Assembly: GCA_018701215.1 (NCBI GenBank)
Contig: JABIWH010000032.1
Span: forward strand, 87,636-151,635
Source of the DNA: Rhodospirillaceae bacterium
Lineage (GTDB): Bacteria; Pseudomonadota; Alphaproteobacteria; GCA-2731375
Reading direction: 5' to 3'
DNA length: 64,000 nt
Shown one piece after another: positions 1 through 10,564 of this stretch (the first letter of the stretch is position 1; each line of letters starts with the position of its first letter). The position numbers were made by a program, and so were the translations under genes. Under the pieces are notes generated by a model. It searched no databases. It worked only from the letters and a program-made list of their open reading frames with translations, and was not told where the DNA came from.

Positions 1-8
1 AAGAACCG

Positions 9-323
9 CTAGACCAATTTTTTAGACCAACTTTGCAACATCCCTAAATCCGCCGGCCCGCCGCCTTGCAGCAGCAGGGATTTGTTGCGGTCCTTGGCAC
101 CGGCCACGACCAACAACGTCCCCCCCGGCACCTGCCAGGCCTTTGCCAGCAGCTTAATCATGGCCTGATTGGCTTTGCCCTTTTCCGGCACCGCCGTTAC
201 CCGCAGACAAAGTCGCCGGCCGCCATCGGCCATTTTTTCTATGCCGTCAATTCGATTGGCGGAGGCGCCTGGACGTAGACGCAGGGCGATCACAACCCCC
301 TCCTTGGTTACCTTGAATGGCAT
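9..323 (-). CDS. DUF167 (YggU-like) family protein
   Basis: Small 104-residue protein of the DUF167/YggU family, whose molecular function is not established. The family motifs are visible: RLRPGASANRI at residues 15-25, VPEKGKANQAMIKLLA at about 45-60, and GAKDRNKSLLL at about 75-85. The length is normal for the family and the start is ATG. It is the last gene of the minus-strand run that begins at coxB, 15 bases after the GNAT gene, so it is probably co-transcribed with it. The stop codon is at 9-11, so the gene is complete although it touches the window edge. Recognition of the family is firm; the role is unknown. Confidence 0.88.
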   Translation of the reverse strand: MPFKVTKEGVVIALRLRPGASANRIDGIEKMADGGRRLCLRVTAVPEKGKANQAMIKLLAKAWQVPGGTLLVVAGAKDRNKSLLLQGGGPADLGMLQSWSKKLV

Positions 324-338
324 CAGCGGCGCGAGGCG

Positions 339-929
339 CTAGTCCTTGCGGTCGCTTTGCAGCATGGCAAACAGGGTATGGTCGCTCCACTTGCCATTGA
401 TACGCAGATATTTCCGCGCATGGCCCTCTTTCCGAAAACCGGTTTTCAGCAACACCGTGGTCGAGGCCTCGTTATGGGGCAGACAGGCCGCCTCCAGCCG
501 ATGCAGGCCCAACTCGTCAAAGACAAAGGACAGCGACGTGGTGACGGCGTCCTGCATCAGGCCCTGGCCGGCATATTGCTGCCCCATCCAATAACCCATG
601 GCACAGGACTGGGTGACGCCGCGGCGCACATTGGACAAGGTGATGCCGCCCAGCAGGCTGTCGTCCTCGCGGCGGAAAACAAAAAAGGCGTAGCCAATAC
701 CGTCGCGGGCATCACGGGCATAGCGGCGCAGGCGGCGGCGATAGGCATTGCGGGTCAGCTCGTCCTCCAGCCAGGTCGGCTCCCACGGAGTTAGAAAATC
801 GCGGGAGGCGGCGCGCAGACGCGCCCACTCGGACCAATCAGACAACTGCGGCGCGCGCAGGTAGATCCGGGCGCCCTTTAGCGTAGGCGGGCTGCCGAGC
901 CATGGTGGGTTACGCAGAAATGCAGACAC
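339..929 (-). CDS. GNAT family N-acetyltransferase (RimJ/RimL type)
   Basis: A 196-residue acetyl-CoA-dependent N-acetyltransferase of the RimJ/RimL group, which usually acetylates protein N-termini or small amines. Visible features are the N-terminal strand RIYLRAPQLSDW (21-32), the acetyl-CoA pyrophosphate loop QYAGQGLMQDAV (118-129), and the late family segment HNEASTTVLLKTGFRKEG (152-169). The start codon is GTG (927-929). It lies 47 bases downstream of the M16 peptidase gene and 15 bases upstream of DUF167. The specific ribosomal-protein target (S5, S18 or L12) cannot be told from sequence, so no gene symbol is given. Confidence 0.85.
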   Translation of the reverse strand: MSAFLRNPPWLGSPPTLKGARIYLRAPQLSDWSEWARLRAASRDFLTPWEPTWLEDELTRNAYRRRLRRYARDARDGIGYAFFVFRREDDSLLGGITLSNVRRGVTQSCAMGYWMGQQYAGQGLMQDAVTTSLSFVFDELGLHRLEAACLPHNEASTTVLLKTGFRKEGHARKYLRINGKWSDHTLFAMLQSDRKD

Positions 930-976
930 GTTGTCGATCCACTACGGTTTTGCCGCCCGTATTCAGGCCGCGCGAA

Positions 977-2254
977 CTATCCCTTGGCGAACCTTGCCGC
1001 AATTTCGGCCTGACTGGCAAGACCCTTGATGGGACCAAGTGCGGCAACGGCGGGATCGCCCATGGCGGTAATCCGTCCGGCGACCCGGCGGACGGCGGCC
1101 ACATCGACGGCATCAATCTTTTCGATCAGTTCCTCGATTGGAATTTGGCGGCCAAAAACCAGGGTCTGCCTGGCCAGCTGTTCCACCCGCGCGGCGGAGC
1201 TTTCCAGGGACATCAGCGTTCCGGCCTTGAGCTGATTGCGGGCGCGGGCCACCTCGTCTTCTGCCGCATCACCGCTCAGACGCAGCATTTCGTCACAAAT
1301 CACCGGCACCAATTCGCCGACCTGATCGGCCCCGGTGCCGGCGTAGACGCTAAAGGCGCCGCAATCCTTGTAGGACGAGGCAAAGCAGAAAATTGAATAG
1401 CACAGGCCCCGACGTTCGCGTACTTCCTGGAACAGACGAGAGGACATGCCGCCGCCCAGCACCGTGGACATGACCTGCATGGGGTAGAAATCGTCATCGT
1501 CATAGGTCAGCGCCGGCAGGGCCAGGGCGAAATGAACCTGTTCCAGGTCGCGCTCTTCGCGTTGCTCACCGCCCTGAAAGGTCGCCGTCTCGAACGGGTT
1601 GGGCACGCCGGGACGCAGATCGCCGAAATGCTGCTCGGCCAAGGCGACCAGGACGTCGTGATCAACCGCACCGGCGGCGCAAAGCAACAGGCGTGAAGCC
1701 GTGTAATGCTGCCCCATGAAATCGAACAGAACCTCCCGCCCCATGTTGGCAACACCCTCGACCGGGCCCAAGATCGAGCGGCCCAGCGCCTGATTGGGAA
1801 ACGAGACTTCTTGCAGGCGGTCAAAAATGATGTCGTCGGGAGTATCTTCCGATTGGCCGATTTCCTGAATAACCACCGCGCGCTCGCGCTCCAGCTCGTC
1901 CTCGGCGAAGGTAGAGCGTTGCAGGATATCCGCCAGTATATCCACGCTCAACGCCAGATCCTCCTTCAGCACACGGACGAAATACGCCGTATGCTCGCGC
2001 GAGGTATAGGCGTTCAGATGGCCGCCGACGCTTTCAATTTCCACCGCGATGTCCTGGGCGCTGCGGCTTTTCGTGCCCTTGAAGGCCATATGCTCCAGCA
2101 TATGGGCGACACCGTTGTTGGCGACGGTTTCATAACGCGCCCCGGCATCGACCCAGACACCAACGGCGGTGGTCTGCAGTCCCTTGCGGCCTTCCGAGAT
2201 TACCCGCAGGCCATTGGCCAGGGTTGTCATTTTCACAGTCACGGCAGTATTCAT
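977..2254 (-). CDS. M16 family zinc metallopeptidase (processing-peptidase-like)
   Basis: A 425-residue M16 peptidase resembling the beta subunit of mitochondrial processing peptidase and the bacterial PepR/YmxG proteins. The inverted zinc motif HXXEH is intact at H51-M-L-E54-H55, and the third ligand falls at E131 in VVIQEIGQSEDTPDD, exactly 76 residues on as expected. The length fits a single-unit subunit (two M16 domains), acting as a homodimer or with a partner. The start ATG follows an AAGGA, and the gap to the thrC stop is 8 bases, indicating tight coupling. thrC followed by an M16 peptidase is a neighbourhood I associate with alphaproteobacteria. The substrate is unknown; processing of secreted or membrane precursors is inferred only from the family. 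Confidence 0.93.
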   Translation of the reverse strand: MNTAVTVKMTTLANGLRVISEGRKGLQTTAVGVWVDAGARYETVANNGVAHMLEHMAFKGTKSRSAQDIAVEIESVGGHLNAYTSREHTAYFVRVLKEDLALSVDILADILQRSTFAEDELERERAVVIQEIGQSEDTPDDIIFDRLQEVSFPNQALGRSILGPVEGVANMGREVLFDFMGQHYTASRLLLCAAGAVDHDVLVALAEQHFGDLRPGVPNPFETATFQGGEQREERDLEQVHFALALPALTYDDDDFYPMQVMSTVLGGGMSSRLFQEVRERRGLCYSIFCFASSYKDCGAFSVYAGTGADQVGELVPVICDEMLRLSGDAAEDEVARARNQLKAGTLMSLESSAARVEQLARQTLVFGRQIPIEELIEKIDAVDVAAVRRVAGRITAMGDPAVAALGPIKGLASQAEIAARFAKG

Positions 2255-2262
2255 TCCTTCGG

Positions 2263-3648
2263 TTAGGTACGGCGCAGACCACGGATATGGGCCTGCAAGG
2301 CGTCCAGGTCATTGGGCAGCACTGTGTAACGCTCTTCCCGTTCATATATATCGGCCAGGTGCGCGGGCAATGCCGGCCGCTGGCCACAGGCCTTTTCCAC
2401 CGCATCGGGGAACTTCGCCGGATGCGCCGTGGACAGGGTGATCACCGGCCCCTTCGGCAGCAGATCCCGCGCCGCCCGCAGACCGACGGCGCTATGCGGA
2501 TCCAGGGCAATGCCGTGTTCACGGTAAACCTCGCCAATGGTCGCCGTGGTGGTTTCTTCATCGACCCGGTGCGAAAGAAACAGTTGCCGCGCCTGGGCCA
2601 AGGCCTCCGGTGTTACTTCAAAGCCATCCTGCTCGGCCAACGCCTGCATCTGTTGGCGGACAACGGCGCCATCCCGGCCCGCCAGATCGAACAGCAAACG
2701 CTCGAAATTGCTTGCCACCTGGATATCCATGGAGGGGCTTTGCGTCGCCACCACTTGATCCATGTGGTAGGCGCCAGTCTGAAAAAAGCGGTGCAGGATG
2801 TCGTTGCGGTTGGTCGCCACAATCAATTTGTCCATCGGCAGGCCCATTTGCCGGGCGGCATAGCCGGCAAAGACGCAGCCGAAATTTCCCGTGGGCACGG
2901 CGAAGCTGACACGCCGGTCCGGCGCACCCAGGGCCACGGCGGACGTGATGTAGTAGACCACCTGCGCCACCACCCGGGCCCAGTTGATGGAGTTCACCGC
3001 CGACATGGCGATTTCATCGCGGAATGCCAAATCGTTGAATGCGGCCTTCACCAGAGCCTGGCAATCGTCAAAGGTGCCTTCAATGGCAATGTTGTGAACA
3101 TTGTCCGACAGCACCGTCGTCATCTGCCGCCGCTGCACCTCTGATACACGGCCATTGGGGTAGAGAATAAATATGTCGATGGCCTCGCGGTCCCGGCAGG
3201 CCTCGATCGCGGCGGAACCCGTATCGCCCGAGGTCGCGCCGACGATGGTCACGCGTTGCTTCCGGCGCGCCAGTTCCCGGTCGAACAGGCGGCCCAGCAA
3301 TTGCATGGCCACGTCCTTGAAGGCCAGGGTCGGTCCGTGGAACAGCTCCAGCAACCAATGGCCATCCGAGAGCTGCCGCAGGGGCACCACGCCTGGGTCG
3401 GCGAACGCCCCATAGGCATCACGGGTCATGGCCAGAAGCTCGTCTTCCTCTATCCCGTCCATGAATGGCAAAAGGATCCGCGCCGCCGCGTCCGCATAGG
3501 GCAGCCCGGCCAAGGCGCGCAGATCATCATGGCTCAATTGCGGCCAGGCAGCGGGCACATACAGCCCGCCATCACGGGCCAGCCCGGTCAGCAGGACGTC
3601 CCCGAACGTCAGGTCAGGCGCTTGGCCACGGGTCGAAATATATTGCAC
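2263..3648 (-). CDS. thrC: Threonine synthase
   Basis: PLP enzyme converting O-phosphohomoserine to threonine, the last step of threonine synthesis in the cytosol. From the proposed start the protein is 461 residues; the PLP lysine is K111 in GPTLAFKDVAMQ, and the glycine-rich phosphate-binding segment VPTGNFGCVFAGY is present. I chose a GTG start at 3646-3648, giving VQYISTRGQ, the classic N-terminus of this family. It is preceded by GGAG about 9 bases upstream. A longer reading to 3753 would add 35 non-family residues and run into the M32 gene, which ends at 3704. It sits between the M32 carboxypeptidase and the M16 peptidase in one orientation. Confidence 0.95.
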   Translation of the reverse strand: MQYISTRGQAPDLTFGDVLLTGLARDGGLYVPAAWPQLSHDDLRALAGLPYADAAARILLPFMDGIEEDELLAMTRDAYGAFADPGVVPLRQLSDGHWLLELFHGPTLAFKDVAMQLLGRLFDRELARRKQRVTIVGATSGDTGSAAIEACRDREAIDIFILYPNGRVSEVQRRQMTTVLSDNVHNIAIEGTFDDCQALVKAAFNDLAFRDEIAMSAVNSINWARVVAQVVYYITSAVALGAPDRRVSFAVPTGNFGCVFAGYAARQMGLPMDKLIVATNRNDILHRFFQTGAYHMDQVVATQSPSMDIQVASNFERLLFDLAGRDGAVVRQQMQALAEQDGFEVTPEALAQARQLFLSHRVDEETTTATIGEVYREHGIALDPHSAVGLRAARDLLPKGPVITLSTAHPAKFPDAVEKACGQRPALPAHLADIYEREERYTVLPNDLDALQAHIRGLRRT

Positions 3649-3703
3649 TGCTTTGATCTCCAGCTGCCCCCCAATTGCCCCGGGGTCTGGGGGGCGCGCC
3701 AAC

Positions 3704-5194
3704 CTAGTCGCCCAGGTAGCGTTTTTCAAGGTGCCTACGGAAGATTGCGCCATCCAGCGGCGCGCCCGTGGCGGCGGTCAGTAGATCATCGGCACTGCCG
3801 TGCAGGCGGCCCTGGCTGTGCACATTTTCGCCCAGCCAGGCCATCAGGCGCGCGAAGTCACCCCGGGACAGGTCATCGGACAGGTTCACCAGGGCGGCCT
3901 CGGCTGTTTGGAACAATTGCGCCGCCGCCATGGCACCCAGCGTATAGGTGGGGAAATAGCCAAAGGCGCCATCCATCCAATGAATATCCTGCATACAGCC
4001 GTCGCGGTCATTGGGCACGTCCACTCCCAATAAACCCTGCATGCCCTCACGCCAGGCACCGGGTAGATCCGTGACCGCAAGATCGCCGCCCAGGATGGCG
4101 CGTTCCAGACGATAACGGTGGATTATATGCAGGGGATAGGTCACCTCGTCCGCTTCCACCCGGATCAGTGAGCGCGCCACATGCCGCACCCGCGTGGCGA
4201 GCCCTTGTACTTCCCAGGCCGGACCCGAGACACCGCCAAGCTCCCGCAACAACGGCGAAAGATAGTGTAGAAAAGCATCGCCGCGGCAGGCTTGCATCTC
4301 CACCAGCAGGGATTGGCTTTCATGCATGGCCATGCCCATGGCCCCACCCACGGGTTGCAGCCGCCATTCAGCCGGCAGGCCCCGTTCGTACATACCGTGG
4401 CCGCCTTCGTGCAAGGCCGGGTACAGACTGCCCAGGGGGTCGGCCTCGTCATAGCGGGTGGTCAGGCGCACATCGTCCGCCACCCCGCCGGTGAATGGAT
4501 GCAGCGAAACATCCAGGCGTCCATGTTGGAAATTAAAGCCCAAGGCATCCAGCAGGCGCCGGGATATAGCCTCTTGAACCGCTGCCGGCATGCGTTCTGG
4601 CGCCGCGGGGGGCATGGGTTGCTGTTCCAAAACCTGGCCCAGTAGAGCGGGCAAAAAATCCGCCAGGGCATCGAAATGACTGTCAATATCGGCCGCGTCC
4701 AGGCCCGGCTCGTACTGCGAGAGCAAGGCATCGTAGGGCGCACAGCCAAAGGCCTCGCCCTTGGCCGTGGCGGCCTGGCGGACCAGATTGACCACCTCTG
4801 CCAAACCCGGCGCCAGGGAAGCGAAATCATCCTCCGCCCGCGCCGTGCGCCAAACCATCTCGCAGGCCGAACCGGCGCGGCTCAACGCCGTTACCAGATC
4901 ACCCGGCAGGGCTGTCGCATGGCGCCATTTCGCCCGCATCTCACGCAGGTTTGCCTGCTGCCATGGCCCCAGATCATCACGCTGGCCTTCCGCTTGATCC
5001 AGTAGATCCGCGGCTTCTTGGTGACAGAGCATTTCATGACCCAGCAGGGACAGGACCGCCAGTTGCTCGGCCCTGGCGCCGGCGCCGCCCACGGGCATCA
5101 TGGCGGCGGCATCCCAATGGAGTACGGCGGCGGCACCATTCAAATTGGCCAGGCGGGCAAAGCGCGCGGTTAGCTGTTCATAGGCGGTTGTCAT
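3704..5194 (-). CDS. M32 family carboxypeptidase (Taq-type)
   Basis: A 496-residue cytosolic metallocarboxypeptidase of family M32, related to carboxypeptidase Taq, which removes C-terminal residues from peptides. The zinc motif HEXXH is H262-E263-G-G-H266, with the third ligand at E292 in MHESQSLLVE. The family signature HPF is at 232-234 and the late YPLHIIHRYRLE segment is also present. Length is normal. The ATG start overlaps the SURF1 stop by four bases (ATGA), so it is translationally coupled to the oxidase assembly operon. That coupling looks positional rather than functional. Confidence 0.94.
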   Translation of the reverse strand: MTTAYEQLTARFARLANLNGAAAVLHWDAAAMMPVGGAGARAEQLAVLSLLGHEMLCHQEAADLLDQAEGQRDDLGPWQQANLREMRAKWRHATALPGDLVTALSRAGSACEMVWRTARAEDDFASLAPGLAEVVNLVRQAATAKGEAFGCAPYDALLSQYEPGLDAADIDSHFDALADFLPALLGQVLEQQPMPPAAPERMPAAVQEAISRRLLDALGFNFQHGRLDVSLHPFTGGVADDVRLTTRYDEADPLGSLYPALHEGGHGMYERGLPAEWRLQPVGGAMGMAMHESQSLLVEMQACRGDAFLHYLSPLLRELGGVSGPAWEVQGLATRVRHVARSLIRVEADEVTYPLHIIHRYRLERAILGGDLAVTDLPGAWREGMQGLLGVDVPNDRDGCMQDIHWMDGAFGYFPTYTLGAMAAAQLFQTAEAALVNLSDDLSRGDFARLMAWLGENVHSQGRLHGSADDLLTAATGAPLDGAIFRRHLEKRYLGD

Positions 5195-5901
5195 GTTTCT
5201 TCTCTTTTGCCGCGATTTGCCAACAGAAAGACCGCCAGCAGGACGGCGGAAAGGGAAAACCAGGTGATGGCATATTGCAAATGATTGTTGACCAGGGCGG
5301 GCTGTGCCACACCGCCGATGGGCAGGCCGCCAGGGTTTGCCCGTCCGTCCGCCTGCACCACGCCGCCGCGCAAATTCAGGCCGCGGGACGTGGCGATACC
5401 GTCGATGTCATACCAGAACCACAGATCCGCCTTGGCGTCATAATCCGGCGTCCAGGTGCCCTGTTTCAAGTGGCTGCGCAAAACACCCTGAACCGCAACC
5501 TCGCCCCGCGGCTGGCCCTCGGCGCGGCTGGATGGATCGCGGCGGTCGTTGGGAACCCAGCCGCGATTGATCAAAATGGTGGCGCCATTTGCCAGGCGCA
5601 GGGGGGTTAGGACATGCAGGCCGCTCTGGCCTTGATGGGAACGGGGGCCAAGAAAGGCCTCCGCCTGGTGCAGAAATCGTCCCCGCACCCGGACGGAGCG
5701 GTAATTCAGGGCCGCCAGATTGCCCGGTTGCCCGGACAATTTTTCGCTCAGGGACATGGGGGCGGCCGCCATGCCGGCGGCGATCTCGGCTGCCAGGCCG
5801 TCCTTCCAGGCCATGCGTTGCAGCTGCCAGATGCCCAGGGACAGCATCAGGATCAGACCGAACAGGGTCAGGCATATGGACCAAAGGCCGGGGCGGCGCA
5901 T
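5191..5901 (-). CDS. SURF1 family cytochrome oxidase assembly protein
   Basis: A 236-residue inner-membrane protein of the SURF1/Shy1 family, which helps deliver heme a to subunit I of aa3 oxidase. It has the typical two-helix layout: one segment near residues 9-28 ending in LGIWQLQRMAWK, and a second close to the C-terminus. The periplasmic region between them carries the family segment GATILINRGWVPNDRR. It follows DUF983 by 13 bases and overlaps the M32 gene by 4. Its place in the cox operon fits the assembly role. Confidence 0.93.
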   Translation of the reverse strand: MRRPGLWSICLTLFGLILMLSLGIWQLQRMAWKDGLAAEIAAGMAAAPMSLSEKLSGQPGNLAALNYRSVRVRGRFLHQAEAFLGPRSHQGQSGLHVLTPLRLANGATILINRGWVPNDRRDPSSRAEGQPRGEVAVQGVLRSHLKQGTWTPDYDAKADLWFWYDIDGIATSRGLNLRGGVVQADGRANPGGLPIGGVAQPALVNNHLQYAITWFSLSAVLLAVFLLANRGKREET

Positions 5902-5914
5902 GCTGTTCTACCTG

Positions 5915-6313
5915 CTAAGCTGGCGGCTCGTCGTTGAAGCCGGCGACATGGTGGCGGTATTGCAAGGCGATCAAGGTCGCCTTCAGGGGCCGCAATAGCA
6001 GGATTGAAGCGCCAAGTACAAAGGGGATCTGATAGATCAGATGGGCCCAGATTGGCGGCGCAAAGGCCCTTTCCACGATAAAAGCCAAGGCCACCGCCAA
6101 GCCGCCAACAATCAAAATGACGAAGACCGCCGGCCCATCGCCGGAATCATGGGCCGAATAATCCAGATCGCAGCTATCACAGTTGGCCCTGACATCCAGT
6201 AGGCCGCCAAACAGATTCTTATACAGCCTGCCCTTGCCGCACTGGGGGCAACGGCACAACAGCCCAGCGACAAAGGGCGACACCGAGGTGCCGCCCTTAT
6301 TGGCGTCGTTCAT
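5915..6313 (-). CDS. DUF983 family membrane protein
   Basis: A 132-residue protein of the DUF983 family. This family regularly sits between coxC and SURF1 in alphaproteobacterial oxidase operons and has no firmly assigned function. The N-terminus carries two CXXC pairs, CPQC in LLCRCPQCGKGRLY and CDSC about 20 residues later, suggesting metal binding. Two hydrophobic helices follow. I used the ATG at 6311-6313 (MNDANKGG) because a longer reading would overlap the coxC 3' end with non-family sequence. The coxC stop is 10 bases upstream. Confidence 0.9.
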   Translation of the reverse strand: MNDANKGGTSVSPFVAGLLCRCPQCGKGRLYKNLFGGLLDVRANCDSCDLDYSAHDSGDGPAVFVILIVGGLAVALAFIVERAFAPPIWAHLIYQIPFVLGASILLLRPLKATLIALQYRHHVAGFNDEPPA

Positions 6314-6323
6314 TTTAAACGCG

Positions 6324-7136
6324 CTAGTGCGGGGCCATGGTCCCGGCGCCCCAGACATAGATGAAGCAGAACAGGAACAGCCAGACCACGTCAACGAAAT
6401 GCCAATACCAGGCAGCCGCTTCCAACCCGAAATGGTGGTCCGGTTTGAAATGACCTTTGGCGGTACGGATCAGGCAGACCAGCAGGAAGATGGTGCCGAT
6501 CAGCACATGCAGGCCATGGAAGCCCGTCGCCATGAAGAAGGTGGAGCCGTAAATGCCCGAGGTGAACTCGAACGAGGCATGGGCATACTCGTAAGCCTGC
6601 ACGCAGGTGAAGATCGCGCCCAACAGCACCGTGACGGTCAGTCCCTGCACCGCACTTTTCTGATTGCCTTCACGCACTGCATGATGGGCCCAGGTCACCG
6701 TGGTTGACGAGGTCAACAGGATCAAGGTGTTGATCAGGGGCAGATGCCAGGGATCAAAGGTCGTAATGCCCTCTGGCGGCCAGACGCCTCCCATTTGCAC
6801 GGTCGGGTAGAGCGCAGCATTGAAATAGGCCCAGAACCAGGCCATGAAGAACATCACCTCGGAGGCGATGAACATGATCATGCCAAAGCGCAGGTGCAGC
6901 TGAACCACGGGGGTGTGGTGGCCATCGACATGCGCTTCCTTGATAACATCACGCCACCACACGAACATCGTGTAGAGCACCATCAGAAAGCCGATGCCGG
7001 CCAGCCAGGGCGGCCCCTCGTGCATATACCAGATAAAGCCCGAGGCCAGGATTAGTGCGCTCAGCGCCCCAAGGGCCGGCCATGGACTGGGGTCCACCAG
7101 ATGGTAGTCATGCCCTTTTGCGTGCGTATCAGCCAT
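6324..7136 (-). CDS. ctaE: Cytochrome c oxidase subunit III
   Basis: Integral membrane subunit III of the aa3-type cytochrome c oxidase, 270 residues with the usual seven hydrophobic segments. Recognisable family stretches are [14 protein letters not shown] at the N-terminus, [16 protein letters not shown], the [18 protein letters not shown] helix, and the late [20 protein letters not shown] and [17 protein letters not shown] segments. The HFVDVVW motif is diagnostic. Subunit III stabilises the core and supports proton uptake. It lies between ctaG and DUF983 in the cox operon. Confidence 0.97.
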   Translation of the reverse strand: MADTHAKGHDYHLVDPSPWPALGALSALILASGFIWYMHEGPPWLAGIGFLMVLYTMFVWWRDVIKEAHVDGHHTPVVQLHLRFGMIMFIASEVMFFMAWFWAYFNAALYPTVQMGGVWPPEGITTFDPWHLPLINTLILLTSSTTVTWAHHAVREGNQKSAVQGLTVTVLLGAIFTCVQAYEYAHASFEFTSGIYGSTFFMATGFHGLHVLIGTIFLLVCLIRTAKGHFKPDHHFGLEAAAWYWHFVDVVWLFLFCFIYVWGAGTMAPH

Positions 7137-7170
7137 TATTTCACTCCGTTCCCAGCAACTTCATAGCCGC

Positions 7171-7746
7171 CTATTTGGCGGCGACTTTCTTGTTATCAGC
7201 AATATCGTCCGCCACCTCGAAAAAGGTATAGGACAGGGTTATGGTCTTCACATCATCCAGATTTGGATCGTCCGAAATTTCCGGATCGACAAAAAATGAA
7301 ACCGGCATATCGACGCTTTGCCCAGGCGCGAGGGCCTGTTCGGTAAAGCAAAAGCATTCGATCTTATTAAAATATGGCCCGGCCTTGAGCGGCGTCACAT
7401 TGAAGGTCGAGGTCCCAACGATGCGCCGCTCCGTCGGATTTACCGCTTCGTACAGCGCCAGGGCCTGCTCGCCCACCTTCAGCGTTACGGCGCGCTGTTG
7501 CGGCTGAAAGCGCCAGGGCATGCCCCGCGCCGTATCGGCGTTAAAGCGCACGGTGATGACCCGTTCGCCCACCGCCACCGGCGCCTCTTCGGCAACCTGC
7601 GTGGTGCCGCCAAAGCCGGTAACCTGGCAAAACATCTGATACAGCGGTACCGCCGCATAGGCCGCGCCCACCATGCCAACGACCACGCCGGCGGCGGCCA
7701 GTGCCGTCAGCCGGTTGCGCCGGTTATTTCGTGGCTGTGGGTTCAT
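7171..7746 (-). CDS. ctaG: Cytochrome c oxidase assembly protein CtaG/Cox11
   Basis: A 191-residue copper chaperone that inserts the CuB ion into subunit I. It has an N-terminal membrane anchor (about 13-35) followed by FCQVTGFGGTTQ, then a periplasmic beta-rich domain. The copper-binding CFCF motif is present with C131 and C133 in NKIECFCFTEQAL. Length and order match Cox11 of alphaproteobacteria. It begins 4 bases after the small CoxF-like gene and is followed by ctaE. Confidence 0.96.
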   Translation of the reverse strand: MNPQPRNNRRNRLTALAAAGVVVGMVGAAYAAVPLYQMFCQVTGFGGTTQVAEEAPVAVGERVITVRFNADTARGMPWRFQPQQRAVTLKVGEQALALYEAVNPTERRIVGTSTFNVTPLKAGPYFNKIECFCFTEQALAPGQSVDMPVSFFVDPEISDDPNLDDVKTITLSYTFFEVADDIADNKKVAAK

Positions 7747-7750
7747 CGCA

Positions 7751-7885
7751 TCAGCCGCCGTTCCAAGTCTGGCCCTGCATATTGTACAGGGTGATAAAAA
7801 ATGCTGCCACGATGCAAACGACCAGAATCCCCGCCAGCATCAGGTTGCGGCCCAGCCGTTGCTTATGCATCTTGCCGATCGGCAT
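7751..7885 (-). CDS. Small CoxF-like membrane protein
   Basis: A 44-residue open frame beginning MPIGKMHKQRLGRN and ending QGQTWNGG, found by reading the minus strand between ctaB and ctaG. It has a basic N-terminus and one hydrophobic helix of about 18 residues (LMLAGILVVCIVAAFFIT). One base separates it from the ctaB stop and 4 bases from the ctaG start, so it is packed like a real operon member. Alphaproteobacterial cox operons commonly carry such a small gene (CoxF) at this position, with the same RN-helix-T pattern. An internal ATG at codon 6 is an alternative start. Confidence 0.78.
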   Translation of the reverse strand: MPIGKMHKQRLGRNLMLAGILVVCIVAAFFITLYNMQGQTWNGG

Positions 7886-7886
7886 C

Positions 7887-8825
7887 TCAGGCCCCAAGCC
7901 CTATCATTGGGCCCCCCATCAGGCGCTCCGCCAACATTAGGGCGAACAGGGCAAACAGGTAAAAGATGGAATAGCCGAACAAGCGCCGCGCGGGCCGGTC
8001 ATTGTCGTCGCCGGTGCGCCAAACATGGATGGCGCTGGCCAAAAAGATCAAGCCCAGCAACGCCGCCCCAATCCCATAGACAAGACCACAAACGCCCAGG
8101 GCGACCGGGCTGATGGTGATGGGCAACAGCAGCAGGGAATAAATCAGGATTTGCCGCCGGGTCGCGGCCTTGCCGGCGACCACGGGCAACATGGGTACGC
8201 CGACATTGCGGTAATCATCGGCCCGATAAAGCGCCAGGGCCCAAAAATGCGGCGGCGTCCAAAAGAAGATGATCGCGAATAATGCGATCGAGGCCAGGGA
8301 AATATCGCCGCTAGCCGCTGCCCAGCCGATCATCGGCGGAAAAGCACCCGCCGCGCCGCCAATAACAATATTCTGCGGTGTCCGCCGTTTCAGCCACATG
8401 GTGTAAATGAAAACATAGAAGGCGATGGTCAAGGCCAGCAGTGCCGCCGAGATCAGGTTCACCAAAGCGCCCATCGCCAGGACAGAGGCAAACGCGAGCA
8501 CCGAGCCAAAGATCAACGCGGCGCGGGGTTTTACATGGCCGCGTGGAATGGGCCGGCCACAGGTGCGCAGCATCTGACCGTCAATATCAGCATCGTACCA
8601 CATGTTGATGGCGCCTGATGCGCCCGCGCCCACGGCAATACAAGCCAAGGCGATCACAGCCGCCAGGGGATGCATGCTGCCAGGCGCCAACATCAAACCG
8701 ACCAGAGCCGTGAAGACCACCAGGCTCATCACCCGTGGCTTCAACAGCGCCAGATAGTCCAGCAACCTAGCAACCCCAGCCGGGCGCTGGGTGCTTTGGT
8801 CCAAGGCTACATTGCCGCTATTCAC
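7887..8825 (-). CDS. ctaB: Protoheme IX farnesyltransferase (heme O synthase)
   Basis: A 312-residue UbiA-family membrane prenyltransferase that converts heme B to heme O, the precursor of the heme A used by the oxidase of this operon. The prenyl-diphosphate/Mg binding motif NXXXDXXXD is N74-M-W-Y-D78-A-D-I-D82, followed by [11 protein letters not shown] second loop, [14 protein letters not shown], holds the other conserved aspartates. Start is GTG (8823-8825). Nine hydrophobic segments are expected and the composition agrees. It sits directly downstream of coxA. Confidence 0.97.
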   Translation of the reverse strand: MNSGNVALDQSTQRPAGVARLLDYLALLKPRVMSLVVFTALVGLMLAPGSMHPLAAVIALACIAVGAGASGAINMWYDADIDGQMLRTCGRPIPRGHVKPRAALIFGSVLAFASVLAMGALVNLISAALLALTIAFYVFIYTMWLKRRTPQNIVIGGAAGAFPPMIGWAAASGDISLASIALFAIIFFWTPPHFWALALYRADDYRNVGVPMLPVVAGKAATRRQILIYSLLLLPITISPVALGVCGLVYGIGAALLGLIFLASAIHVWRTGDDNDRPARRLFGYSIFYLFALFALMLAERLMGGPMIGLGA

Positions 8826-8857
8826 CTGTTTCTGTTCCTTCTACCGCCACGCACCGT

Positions 8858-10474
<1,617 letters not shown>

Positions 10475-10564
10475 CTATCGCTCTGTAGTCTTTTACAGTG
10501 TTCTCTTGAACGGGACTGCCCGGGCTTCGATGCGCCCTACCCGTGAGAAATTGATCTTGCGGAA

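Noticed and set aside
2224..3144. Plus-strand frame of 306 codons across the M16/thrC junction
   Set aside because: Antisense to two clear genes and without family features.
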